From assembly GCF_026241315.1 (NCBI RefSeq), contig NZ_JAPHNA010000013.1, forward strand, positions 1-56,348: DNA of 56,348 nucleotides, in the 5' to 3' direction. Positions within the stretch are counted from its first letter, which is position 1, and the number at the start of each line of letters is the position of its first letter. This document shows, in pieces, positions 17,140-24,970 of the stretch. A program made the translations under genes and the position numbers. A model generated the notes under the pieces. That model was given only the letters and a program-made list of their open reading frames with translations. It was not told where the DNA came from and ran no database searches. The DNA is from Campylobacter sp. MIT 21-1684. GTDB lineage: Bacteria; Campylobacterota; Campylobacteria; Campylobacterales; Campylobacteraceae.

Positions 17140-17259
17140 CTATACTTTTGGTTCTTTCAAGGCGGATTCTTTTCCGCCACTTTCTGCATAATGCACCAAA
17201 TCCTTATCAAAACTTGCTATCAAATTTTTACAAATTCTTTCAAGTAGCATTTCACTCAT
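17140..17259 (-). CDS. small ORF (39 residues) between methyltransferase and specificity genes
   Basis: ATG at 17259 overlaps the TGA of the upstream nuclease-methyltransferase gene as ATGA, the classic coupling arrangement. The frame MSEMLLERICKNLIASFDKDL...KEPKV closes with TAG at 17140, 38 bases before hsdS. The product is an amphipathic helix followed by a polar tail. No family is recognised. Position and overlap suggest it is translated with the operon. It could be a small subunit or regulator, or the shortened start of a longer protein. Confidence 0.45.
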   Translation of the reverse strand: MSEMLLERICKNLIASFDKDLVHYAESGGKESALKEPKV

Positions 17260-19541
17260 ACTAAAACCTTAATAAACCTTTCAAGTTCTTTTGTAATATC
17301 ATCTAATTCATTTTTGCCTGTGGGCTTACCTGTGGCGTCATAGCCGATATTTTCAGCAATCGCCATAAAGATTTCATAATCAAGCCCCTCTTCCTCAAAA
17401 AGTTTTGATTTTTGCTCTTGATAAAACTCTTGCATTTTACTTTGTAGGCACTCTACTTTTTCTTTGTATAGAGCATTAATATTTGCCTTTGCTTCTTTGT
17501 ATTCGGTGGTTTCTTTGTCTGCTTTGTTAGGGTATTTCGTATCAAGTGTTTTCATCTCTTGTCTTTTTATTTTTTCAAAGTCTAGCATTTGCTCTTCATA
17601 TTTTTCGCTCTTTTTAAGCTTATTTTGTAGCTTTTCTTTAAAATCTTTTATTGCTTGTGTCTGCTTCGGGTTGTATTTTTGTAAAAATAACACCGAGCTT
17701 TTTACTCCCGCACCTTTGTGAGAAAAAGCAGTTTGAGGCATAGAGATAACCGCTACAATGCGGTAAAGTTCTTCCAAAGAATCACGCACATATTGCAAAC
17801 TAGAATTTGTCAAAATTCCATCGGGGATTACAATAGCTAAAATACCTTTATCTTTCAAAAAATTATGAGCTTGTTCCATAAATAAAATTTCTGTGCTTTG
17901 GTTTTCTTTTCCTTTTTCCTTTCTATAAGGTCTTAAATCAAGCCAAGAGATTTCGCTATTGCCAAAATTATATTGATGCAAATAGGCTTTTTCTGTTTGT
18001 TTAATCGTAGAGCCAAAAGGAGGATTTGTGATAATAAAATCAAAATGATTAGATTTAAAATTATTATTTTGCTTGTCAATCGTAAGCTTTTTTAATCTCT
18101 CTTTTAATTCTTGTTGCCCCTTGCTATCTTCTATAGAATTCTCATCAATAGGAGCTAATCCATCATAAGCAATCACATTTGTATGCCCATCATCGTGGAT
18201 AATCATATTCATTTTAGCCACTCTTGCGATTTGTTCGTTAATTTCTATACCAAAAAGATTGTTTTGTGCAAAATCGTGCCAAAATCTTTTCCAATGCTCA
18301 TAAAGTTTCGCAACTTTTGCAACCCTATCCTTAGTCTCTTTATCATAAGAATTATTTTGCATAAAATTAGCTAAATCATTTTTATAATGTTTATAAAGCC
18401 TTATATCTTCTTCGCTAATGCCAAATTTATTGCACGCCTGTTTGCGCACTTTATCTAAAGCACGAAGTAAAAAGCCTCCGCTACCACAACTCGTATCAAG
18501 CACGAAAGAATCGTTAGTAATAGGTAAAACATCTACAATAAATTTAACAATTTCTCTAGGTGTGAAGTATTGCCCAAAATCCCCTCTAAAAAATGAACCC
18601 ATAAAGGTTTCAAAAGCTCTGCCTTTAACATCTAAATCTGTCTTTGAAAGATTAATTTTTTCCAAATATCCAACAACTGCCCTAATCTTTTCAGGGCTTA
18701 AGCGAATATCCTCTTTAAAAACTTCAGGGTCTTTTTTGCGTCCCTCTTCATAAAGCTCTTGAATCCTTGCCATAAGCTGCCTATTCATAATATCTTGTAT
18801 GTTTGATTCTTCTTTATTATTTTGTTTTATGGTATAGATTTGAAATTTATAAGGTTCTCCATCTGGAGTATTTTTCTCGTCCCAAATCTTGCAAAATATC
18901 AATTTATCAAGCTCATCAAAAGCAGTGCTTGGATTTAGCTCTCCTCCTCCCCAAAGAGCGTTATGTGCTTGCTTAAAGACCTGCGTTAATTGGCTTTGTT
19001 CAATCTCTTGTAAATCAAAATATTTTTTGCCCTCTCTTTCACCACCTGCTACAAAGTTATATTCTAAAATTTCCTTTGAGCCATAACGAGGAATATTTGG
19101 GATAGGAATTCTTTGTCTTGGACGCTCTTTTGGAACTTCATAGTATTCATCTTTTAGACCAGAACTTACCCAAATATACGAAGCCAATTCCGAAACAGCA
19201 TAACTAAAGGCTTGTTCTACCGCACTTTTAAACTCTAAATCTGAAATATCTTGTCTTTTACATTCAACGATAATATAAGGCGATTGGCATTGTTTGTCAT
19301 TAAAAACAATGATGTCTGCTTCTTTTGTGGAGCTGCCCATTTTCACAGGCTCAAACTGCTTGATACACTCCACAGGATAATTATAGTGAAGTATGAGTTT
19401 AAGAAAACTCAAGGCTTGCACTTGTTCTTCGGGATTACTGTATTTGCGTTTTTTGTTTTGATGAATATAAGTAATGGTTTCTTTGTTTTGGTCAAAAGAT
19501 ATTAAACCCTTATTAATTCCTTCGTTGATTAAATCCTGCAT
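17256..19541 (-). CDS. fused PD-(D/E)xK nuclease + N6-adenine methyltransferase (type I/BcgI-like RM subunit)
   Basis: 761 residues. The N-terminal 170 residues resemble the HsdR N-terminal nuclease domain: EADIIVFNDKQCQSPYIIVECKR near 74-96 supplies the D...E-x-K catalytic set. Next comes a HsdM-type methyltransferase with QYFTPREIVKFIVDVLP near 322-338, motif I LDTSCGSGGFLLRALDKV near 348-365 and catalytic TNPPFG near 506. The C-terminal region is a long coiled coil (about 630-740). A chain with both nuclease and methyltransferase and a separate specificity gene downstream is the BcgI (type IIB) design, not classical type I, and no HsdR motor gene adjoins it. It should modify or cut at sites set by the three-module HsdS. 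Confidence 0.85.
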   Translation of the reverse strand: MQDLINEGINKGLISFDQNKETITYIHQNKKRKYSNPEEQVQALSFLKLILHYNYPVECIKQFEPVKMGSSTKEADIIVFNDKQCQSPYIIVECKRQDISDLEFKSAVEQAFSYAVSELASYIWVSSGLKDEYYEVPKERPRQRIPIPNIPRYGSKEILEYNFVAGGEREGKKYFDLQEIEQSQLTQVFKQAHNALWGGGELNPSTAFDELDKLIFCKIWDEKNTPDGEPYKFQIYTIKQNNKEESNIQDIMNRQLMARIQELYEEGRKKDPEVFKEDIRLSPEKIRAVVGYLEKINLSKTDLDVKGRAFETFMGSFFRGDFGQYFTPREIVKFIVDVLPITNDSFVLDTSCGSGGFLLRALDKVRKQACNKFGISEEDIRLYKHYKNDLANFMQNNSYDKETKDRVAKVAKLYEHWKRFWHDFAQNNLFGIEINEQIARVAKMNMIIHDDGHTNVIAYDGLAPIDENSIEDSKGQQELKERLKKLTIDKQNNNFKSNHFDFIITNPPFGSTIKQTEKAYLHQYNFGNSEISWLDLRPYRKEKGKENQSTEILFMEQAHNFLKDKGILAIVIPDGILTNSSLQYVRDSLEELYRIVAVISMPQTAFSHKGAGVKSSVLFLQKYNPKQTQAIKDFKEKLQNKLKKSEKYEEQMLDFEKIKRQEMKTLDTKYPNKADKETTEYKEAKANINALYKEKVECLQSKMQEFYQEQKSKLFEEEGLDYEIFMAIAENIGYDATGKPTGKNELDDITKELERFIKVLV

Positions 19542-19571
19542 TGAATATCCTTGATTTTTTCATAAGGTGAA

Positions 19572-19781
19572 TTATACCTTGTGTGTAAAAATTTTAAGCT
19601 GTAATGGCACTTTTAAAGCAGCAATTTGATACTCTTGCAAAATAATGCTGTGAGAAAAGCTACTTAATTCTAAGGAGTTAAAAAGTGATTCAAAGTTTTG
19701 CATTTTAGATTCAAGGATTTCTTTGAGAATGAGCTTTTTTTCTAAAGAGTTTTTATTCTGTGCGGATTTTGCTTTACTCAT
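19572..19781 (-). CDS. small hypothetical protein, 69 residues
   Basis: ATG at 19781 is preceded by AAGGAAAA. The product begins MSKAKSAQNKNSLEKKLILKEIL and ends PLQLKIFTHKV. It is Lys/Glu-rich with a predicted helix-turn-helical profile but no recognisable DNA-binding motif. It sits between rhuM (34 bases upstream) and the nuclease-methyltransferase gene (30 bases downstream) on the same strand, so it is part of the RM operon. A role as a small RM regulator is possible but unsupported by motif. Confidence 0.5.
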   Translation of the reverse strand: MSKAKSAQNKNSLEKKLILKEILESKMQNFESLFNSLELSSFSHSIILQEYQIAALKVPLQLKIFTHKV

Positions 19782-19815
19782 TGAGTTTTCCTTGTGAGTG
19801 ATTTATAAGTAGATT

Positions 19816-20775
19816 CTAAAAGCTCATCACCTTCTTTTTGTGCTTTAAGCAAATTTTCTCTTTACACTTTGAAGCAAAAATTTCATATTGTTCATAGGCA
19901 ATTTGCTCCATTTGTACATTAGAAACACTGCCATTATCTTTTGAAATTTCTTTTCCTTGAAAGGTCAATAGAGAATTCACATTTTGCCTCCAAAAGTCCA
20001 TAGTCAAAGTTTGTTTATCCTTTACTCTAAGCTCTGCAGATTCTAAAAATACATTGACTAAGCGATTAAGACTATCTAGCTCCTCTTTATTTAAATAATT
20101 TTTAGCGACAATCACATCGCCTTTACGCACAATACCACCTTTCCAGCTTGTAAGCCCCATATTAAGCTTATTTGCGTTTGCTCTCTCGCAAATAAGCTCC
20201 GCGACAGTCTTATGTGTAATTGCATACAAAAGTTTATTTTGCGTTTGGGCAAAAAACATTTGCGTTGCCTTATCACTTGAGTCATAATCTATACTTAAAG
20301 CAAAAAGTTCTCGCACTTTTTGATAAAACCTCTTTTCACTCGCTCGTATATCGCGAATCTGCTCTAAAAGCTCATCAAAATAATCAGTTCTACCATTTGG
20401 ATTTTTAAGCCTATCGCTATCAACAAGAAAGCCTTTTTGTAAATAACTGCTTAAATGTTCATTTGCCCAGATTCTAAACTGCACCCCTCTTTTGCTTCGC
20501 ACACGAAAGCCTACAGCTAAAATCATCTCTAAGGAATAAAATTTTACCTTGTATTGTTTACCATCATTAGCAGTATGTAAGTATTCCTTACATACTGAAT
20601 TCTCTTGCAATTCCCCATCTTTAAGGATATTCCTAATGTGCATCGTAATATTTTCTCGCGAGGTGTCAAAAAGTTTTGCCATAGAATCTTGAGCTAAAAA
20701 TATACTCTCACCAAGCTCATAGAGTTCAACTTTTATCTTTTTATCTTGCGTGGTGTAGAGGAGGAGGTTTGGCAC
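19816..20775 (-). CDS. rhuM: RhuM-family protein
   Basis: 319 residues beginning MPNLLLYTTQDKKIKVELYELGESIFLAQDSMAKLFDTSRENITMHI, with SKRGVQFRIWANEHLSSYLQKGF near 97-119. These segments define the RhuM family, named from a Salmonella SPI-3 gene and commonly found embedded in type I restriction-modification operons. The N-terminal part resembles a winged DNA-binding or Bro/KilA-like domain. The biochemical role is unknown. The start is GTG, five bases after the stop of the PD-(D/E)xK gene and without a clear ribosome-binding site, implying coupled translation. A truncated second copy of the 5' end lies at 12209-12282, with ATG instead of GTG. Confidence 0.85.
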   Translation of the reverse strand: MPNLLLYTTQDKKIKVELYELGESIFLAQDSMAKLFDTSRENITMHIRNILKDGELQENSVCKEYLHTANDGKQYKVKFYSLEMILAVGFRVRSKRGVQFRIWANEHLSSYLQKGFLVDSDRLKNPNGRTDYFDELLEQIRDIRASEKRFYQKVRELFALSIDYDSSDKATQMFFAQTQNKLLYAITHKTVAELICERANANKLNMGLTSWKGGIVRKGDVIVAKNYLNKEELDSLNRLVNVFLESAELRVKDKQTLTMDFWRQNVNSLLTFQGKEISKDNGSVSNVQMEQIAYEQYEIFASKCKEKICLKHKKKVMSF

Positions 20776-20780
20776 AAATT

Positions 20781-21350
20781 CTAGTCTCTAAAAAATTCAT
20801 AGCCGTTGTCTATAATTGCCTTACCATTATCTATTTTAATAGACTTAAACTTAAAATTACTACCTAAAGATGAAGTGCGATTTTTCTGAGAGTTTGAAGC
20901 GGGATAAATATAAATATTTTCTGTCATTTCTGAAGAAAACTCAAAAGCACTATCAAAATGTTCCTTATAGCACTTACACAAATATTCTAAAAATATTTTA
21001 GAGCTATTTATTTGTTTTAAGGCTTTCTCTTGATTTTCTTTACTCTTGCTTGATTTTATTTCGCAAAAACATATTTTTATATTTCTATTCTTACAAAGCA
21101 ACACGATAAAATCGCAAGAATCTAAGTTCGGTTTTGTTTCAAAAAGATTTTTAATTGCTGAACATTTTTCTGCTTCTTGTCTAATAATCAAAACATCATC
21201 TTGATTTTTAAAAGTAAATTCTATTCTTTGAATAGCACTTTCTTTTTTCTCTTCTCTTACGATAAAACAAGAACTTTTTTCGTTTTGAGGGGATATTTTT
21301 AAATCTCTATGAATCGCATTGCGAAAATTTTTCAAATCTTTAATTGTCAT
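20781..21350 (-). CDS. PD-(D/E)xK nuclease-like partner of AAA ATPase
   Basis: 189 residues. CDFIVLLCKNRNIKICFCEIKSSK near 78-101 has the spacing of the D...E-x-K catalytic core of the PD-(D/E)xK superfamily: Asp in one strand, then Glu-Ile-Lys in the next. The rest shows alternating strands and helices and no second domain. The start overlaps the end of the upstream ATPase gene by 11 bases, and the gene is followed five bases later by rhuM. An overlapping ATPase + small nuclease is the usual layout of two-gene anti-phage systems such as OLD-like and PARIS-like pairs, but I recognise no named system with this effector. Function inferred. Confidence 0.55.
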   Translation of the reverse strand: MTIKDLKNFRNAIHRDLKISPQNEKSSCFIVREEKKESAIQRIEFTFKNQDDVLIIRQEAEKCSAIKNLFETKPNLDSCDFIVLLCKNRNIKICFCEIKSSKSKENQEKALKQINSSKIFLEYLCKCYKEHFDSAFEFSSEMTENIYIYPASNSQKNRTSSLGSNFKFKSIKIDNGKAIIDNGYEFFRD

Positions 21351-22815
21351 TGCCTCGTCCTTTGCCTCTTATAGCCTCCTCAAAAATCAATCCTTGATTC
21401 TCATTTTGGCAATCAATAGGCTCATCAAAGGTTTCCATAAAAATACCTTGCTCTTGTGTGATTTCTACTGCTTTTAAAGTATTTTTACCTTTAATATTCT
21501 CTGCCAAATATGCCTTAACTTTCTTAGATTCTAAGCCATATTCTTTGCTATATCCTTGCTTTTTAAATTTCGTAATCTGCTCATTGGAAAGATTCTTTAA
21601 CATAATGCAATTACTTAGCTCCCTTACAATATAATCACTATGTGTTGTGATAAACACTTTAATTCCTGCATTCACAAGTAAGACAAGCAATCTTGCTACA
21701 AGAATCTGATTTTTGGGGTGCAAATTGAGTTCTGGCTCATCAATCATTAAAATATCACCAACTTGCGCCCTATGCAAAACATAATAATTAAGCATTAAAA
21801 GGGAGCGCACTGAACTAGAAGCTCTTTGCACTAAAAATTTTCCTTTTGTAATTCTTTGTTTTGCACCGGGTGCAAACTCTATCCCCTCTGGGCTAACGAT
21901 ATACTTCCCGCCTATTACTTGATAGAGCAACTCTATGATTTCTTTATACAAGACATTTTCTTTTTCGCCCTTTTTGATGAAACTTGTTTGTTTAGCTACC
22001 TCATCAAGCTCACGCACAAAATAAATATTATCCTTTACAGGCTTTGGATAGCGAGAATACCTAGTGTTTAACACATTAAACACTGTCTCCTCTATATTTT
22101 TTCCATTTGCCCTTGAAATTTTCTCTACAATTTCATTTTTATTCACATCTAACTCTCTTTGAAACATTGTAGCACCTGTGCGTTCAGTGCTTAAAATAAA
22201 TGCGTAAGGATAAAAACCTACAATAATATAACGAAACAAAGTTGATATAAAAATTTGCTTTCTTACACCAATATCTTTTTGCATTTTTTCATTAAAACGA
22301 TTTTTGCTTTTTTTATAATCAAACAAAAAATATTCTCTAGTCGCTTCCAGTAATTCAAAATGCAAAGAATAAGAAAAATAACCCAATACCTTTTCTCGTA
22401 TTTCTGCACTTTCTACCTGTTCTATATATGAAATCATTTCTTCCACAATATCTATATGAAACTCACTATTATTAAAATCTTCTTCTTTGCTAGCCAAGAT
22501 TTCAGCTAAACTGTTCTTATACGCTATATTTAATGTTTTAAATAACTCACTAACAATACTTTTCATTATATTAGAGGAGATTTTCATTACACATTCATCC
22601 TCTATTGCAATATTTTTTAAAAACTTTTGCGTTATCTTTTCAATAAGATTTAAAAGAATATATCCTGTATCGTTATTAATATAATCCAAATATCCATACA
22701 AACTATAAGTTGCATAGGTTTTGCCTGTGTTGTTTTCACCACAAATAAGTGTCAAATCTCCTACTTCAAACTCCGCTTCATCAAGCATTCCGATGTTTTT
22801 AATATAAATTTTCAT
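21340..22815 (-). CDS. AAA (OLD/ABC-type) ATPase, sensor of a two-gene defence pair
   Basis: 491 residues. Walker A GENNTGKT is at residues 26-33. The ABC-like signature region RASSSVRSLLMLNYYVLH is near 330-347, Walker B ILMIDEPELNLHP near 353-365 and the His switch FITTHSDYIV near 380-389. The long insertion between Walker A and the signature is helical. This is the AAA_15/AAA_21 architecture of OLD-family and PARIS AriA-type ATPases, which act as phage sensors. There is no TOPRIM domain; the nuclease function appears to sit in the overlapping gene at 20781. The start is 73 bases after the type III mod gene, so it may be cotranscribed with res-mod. Confidence 0.75.
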   Translation of the reverse strand: MKIYIKNIGMLDEAEFEVGDLTLICGENNTGKTYATYSLYGYLDYINNDTGYILLNLIEKITQKFLKNIAIEDECVMKISSNIMKSIVSELFKTLNIAYKNSLAEILASKEEDFNNSEFHIDIVEEMISYIEQVESAEIREKVLGYFSYSLHFELLEATREYFLFDYKKSKNRFNEKMQKDIGVRKQIFISTLFRYIIVGFYPYAFILSTERTGATMFQRELDVNKNEIVEKISRANGKNIEETVFNVLNTRYSRYPKPVKDNIYFVRELDEVAKQTSFIKKGEKENVLYKEIIELLYQVIGGKYIVSPEGIEFAPGAKQRITKGKFLVQRASSSVRSLLMLNYYVLHRAQVGDILMIDEPELNLHPKNQILVARLLVLLVNAGIKVFITTHSDYIVRELSNCIMLKNLSNEQITKFKKQGYSKEYGLESKKVKAYLAENIKGKNTLKAVEITQEQGIFMETFDEPIDCQNENQGLIFEEAIRGKGRGNDN

Positions 22816-22888
22816 TTTTTATCCTTTCTACTCCCACCATAGTTAGCTTTTTCAGTTTTGGGTATTTATACATATCTTTTGCTGCTTA

Positions 22889-24967
22889 TCAATACACCAC
22901 TCTAAGTCTATCATTTAGGCTAGAATCAAGGTTTAAAAAGCTCTCTAAATCTAACTCTTCAAAGCCATCGATAAAAATATATTCATTTTGCGTGCCGCGT
23001 AAAAACTCTAGCACTTCCTTATCGCAACTTATGAGATAAAAGCAATCCTCACATTGATAAAGTTTGTTTTCAAAGATAGTTTTTAGAGGTTTGTCTAAAG
23101 TCTTTCCGCTTTGTAAGGCTAAGTTTATTGCTTTATCTAAGGGGCTTAAATCCTTATTGCTTAGGAGTTTGAGTGTGCCTTTTTCGGTTGTGATAAGTTC
23201 GGGTTTATCGCTTAAGGCTAGCACACTAAAGCCTAGATTTTCACCTTTTGGGTTTTTAGAATCTTCATAATGTTTGGCAATTTTTTCACTTACTCTTTTT
23301 ACTCGCTCAATCGTTATATCGCTAATGACAGGATTCTTACTTTTTAGCTCATTTTTGCAAAAATCATAAGCGACTTTTGATTTATCCTCTAAAATTGGCT
23401 CATCAATTTGCACTAAAATAAACCGCCTATTGCCCCCATCCTCTGCGTTGAGCTCCATTACTGCTTGAGCTGTTGTGCCGCTGCCTGCGAAAAAGTCTAG
23501 GATAATATCTTTCTTATCTAAATTATTTGAAGATTGTTTGTTAGATACCAAAGAAATTAAATATTTGCATAATGAGACCGGTTTATTAAAATTAAAAATT
23601 TTATCTCCCATTATTTCGCTTAATTCACTTGAAGCTGTTTCATTTGTGCCGACACCATCTCTTTTTGAAATTTCGTTTGTTGGCATTACAATTCTTTCTT
23701 CTTGCCTACAATACCTAATAGAAAATTTATCGCTCTTAACAATCAAAAAAACATTTTGCAAAATTTCTAAATCTAATGTTTCCTGTTTCCAACGAAAATG
23801 ACCTTTAAGTCTAAATGAATTAACAATTCTGCCATTTTCAACTTTTACATTATCTAAAAGTTCTATTTTATCTCTTATGCCTTTTTTATAGACTCCATTT
23901 TCCAAATTGCTATAAACATAATTTGCTGGAAAAGTTAAAATTCTTTCACTATTTGTTTCGTTCCATAATGGTGCATCTCCACCTTCTGAAATTCTTGCTA
24001 TCATTTTTTGATTATCTTTTTCTTTTTGATAACATAAAATAAACTCGTGTGTTTTTCTTGTTTTATTTGAAGCAGAAGGCGGTGTTTGTGTTTTGTTCCA
24101 CAAAAATGTTTCTACAAAATTCTCCTCCCCAAAAATCTCATCACACAGCAGTTTTAAATTTGCTTGTTCATTATCATCAATGCTAATAAATATCACGCCA
24201 TCTTCACGCAACAAATCCCTTGCAAGTTTAAGTCGTGGAAGCATAAAGCTTAGCCAACCACTATGTGTGCGTGAGCCTTGTATGTTTCTAAAAAATTGCA
24301 AGGTTTCAGATTCTAGCTCTTGTCCATTCTCATCTATTTCTATTAGTCCTACTTCTTGCAAGATTGCCTTATAATCTTTTCTAAAATTATCGGGGTAAAT
24401 GAAATTCTCATTTTTTGTATTGTAAGGAGGGTCAATATAAATCATTTTGATTTTTTCAGTATAAGCGGATTTTAGGATTTTAAGGACATCTAGGTTATCG
24501 CCTTTTATTATAAAATTTTGGGTGGCATTGCCATTTTTGTCATATTGAAAGGCAGAAATCTCTCTATTGTTAGAATCTTCTTTTATGAGAGGGCGGAGGG
24601 GCTTGAATGGCGAAGTCGCTCCCTCCTCCCTCTCAAACTCTCCCTCCACCCCGACAACGCTTTTAGAGGTTTGCACTTCGTGTGATTGATGTTTAGAATG
24701 GCAAAATGTTTCCTCAAATTTCAGCATTTTTTGCGTAGGGGTGCTATAAAGGGCATTTGCTAGTCCTTTGCCTGTGAAAGTGAGTTCATAGCCTTGTGCG
24801 TTGCTTATATCCTTACCTAATAGCGCGGCAATGGCGTTTAAGTTTGCTTGTCCTTCTTTTATGCTCTGTGGAAAGTGTGTTTTTAGCATTTCTTCAAGTG
24901 GATTTGAATCTTTGGTGCTATCAAGGATTTTTATGCCCTTTTGTGCTGCTTGTTTTTTATCTATCAT
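22889..24967 (-). CDS. mod: type III restriction-modification methyltransferase (Mod)
   Basis: 692 residues. The catalytic motif DPPYNTKNENFIYPDNFRKDY lies near 178-198 and the SAM motif DFFAGSGTTAQAVMELN near 505-521. This order (catalytic before SAM motif) is the beta class used by type III Mod proteins, which methylate adenine. The central 300-500 region is the variable target-recognition domain. Residues about 100-127 (VGVEGEFEREEGATSPF...) are encoded by a GC-rich palindromic insert (listed separately). The gene starts four bases after the res stop, so res and mod form one operon with res first, the reverse of the commonest mod-res order. No phase-variable repeat was seen in it. Confidence 0.9.
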   Translation of the reverse strand: MIDKKQAAQKGIKILDSTKDSNPLEEMLKTHFPQSIKEGQANLNAIAALLGKDISNAQGYELTFTGKGLANALYSTPTQKMLKFEETFCHSKHQSHEVQTSKSVVGVEGEFEREEGATSPFKPLRPLIKEDSNNREISAFQYDKNGNATQNFIIKGDNLDVLKILKSAYTEKIKMIYIDPPYNTKNENFIYPDNFRKDYKAILQEVGLIEIDENGQELESETLQFFRNIQGSRTHSGWLSFMLPRLKLARDLLREDGVIFISIDDNEQANLKLLCDEIFGEENFVETFLWNKTQTPPSASNKTRKTHEFILCYQKEKDNQKMIARISEGGDAPLWNETNSERILTFPANYVYSNLENGVYKKGIRDKIELLDNVKVENGRIVNSFRLKGHFRWKQETLDLEILQNVFLIVKSDKFSIRYCRQEERIVMPTNEISKRDGVGTNETASSELSEIMGDKIFNFNKPVSLCKYLISLVSNKQSSNNLDKKDIILDFFAGSGTTAQAVMELNAEDGGNRRFILVQIDEPILEDKSKVAYDFCKNELKSKNPVISDITIERVKRVSEKIAKHYEDSKNPKGENLGFSVLALSDKPELITTEKGTLKLLSNKDLSPLDKAINLALQSGKTLDKPLKTIFENKLYQCEDCFYLISCDKEVLEFLRGTQNEYIFIDGFEELDLESFLNLDSSLNDRLRVVY
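24585..24660. repeat. GC-rich palindromic insertion inside mod
   Basis: About 70 bases with roughly 66% G+C, in a gene otherwise near one third G+C. GAGGGCGGAGG (24589-24599) pairs with CCTCCTCCCTC (24622-24632) with one mismatch, making a hairpin. It is in frame with mod and encodes the Glu/Arg/Gly-rich VGVEGEFEREEGATSPF region before the catalytic domain. It looks like a small mobile palindromic element rather than native mod sequence. Confidence 0.55.
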
Positions 24968-24970
24968 ACT

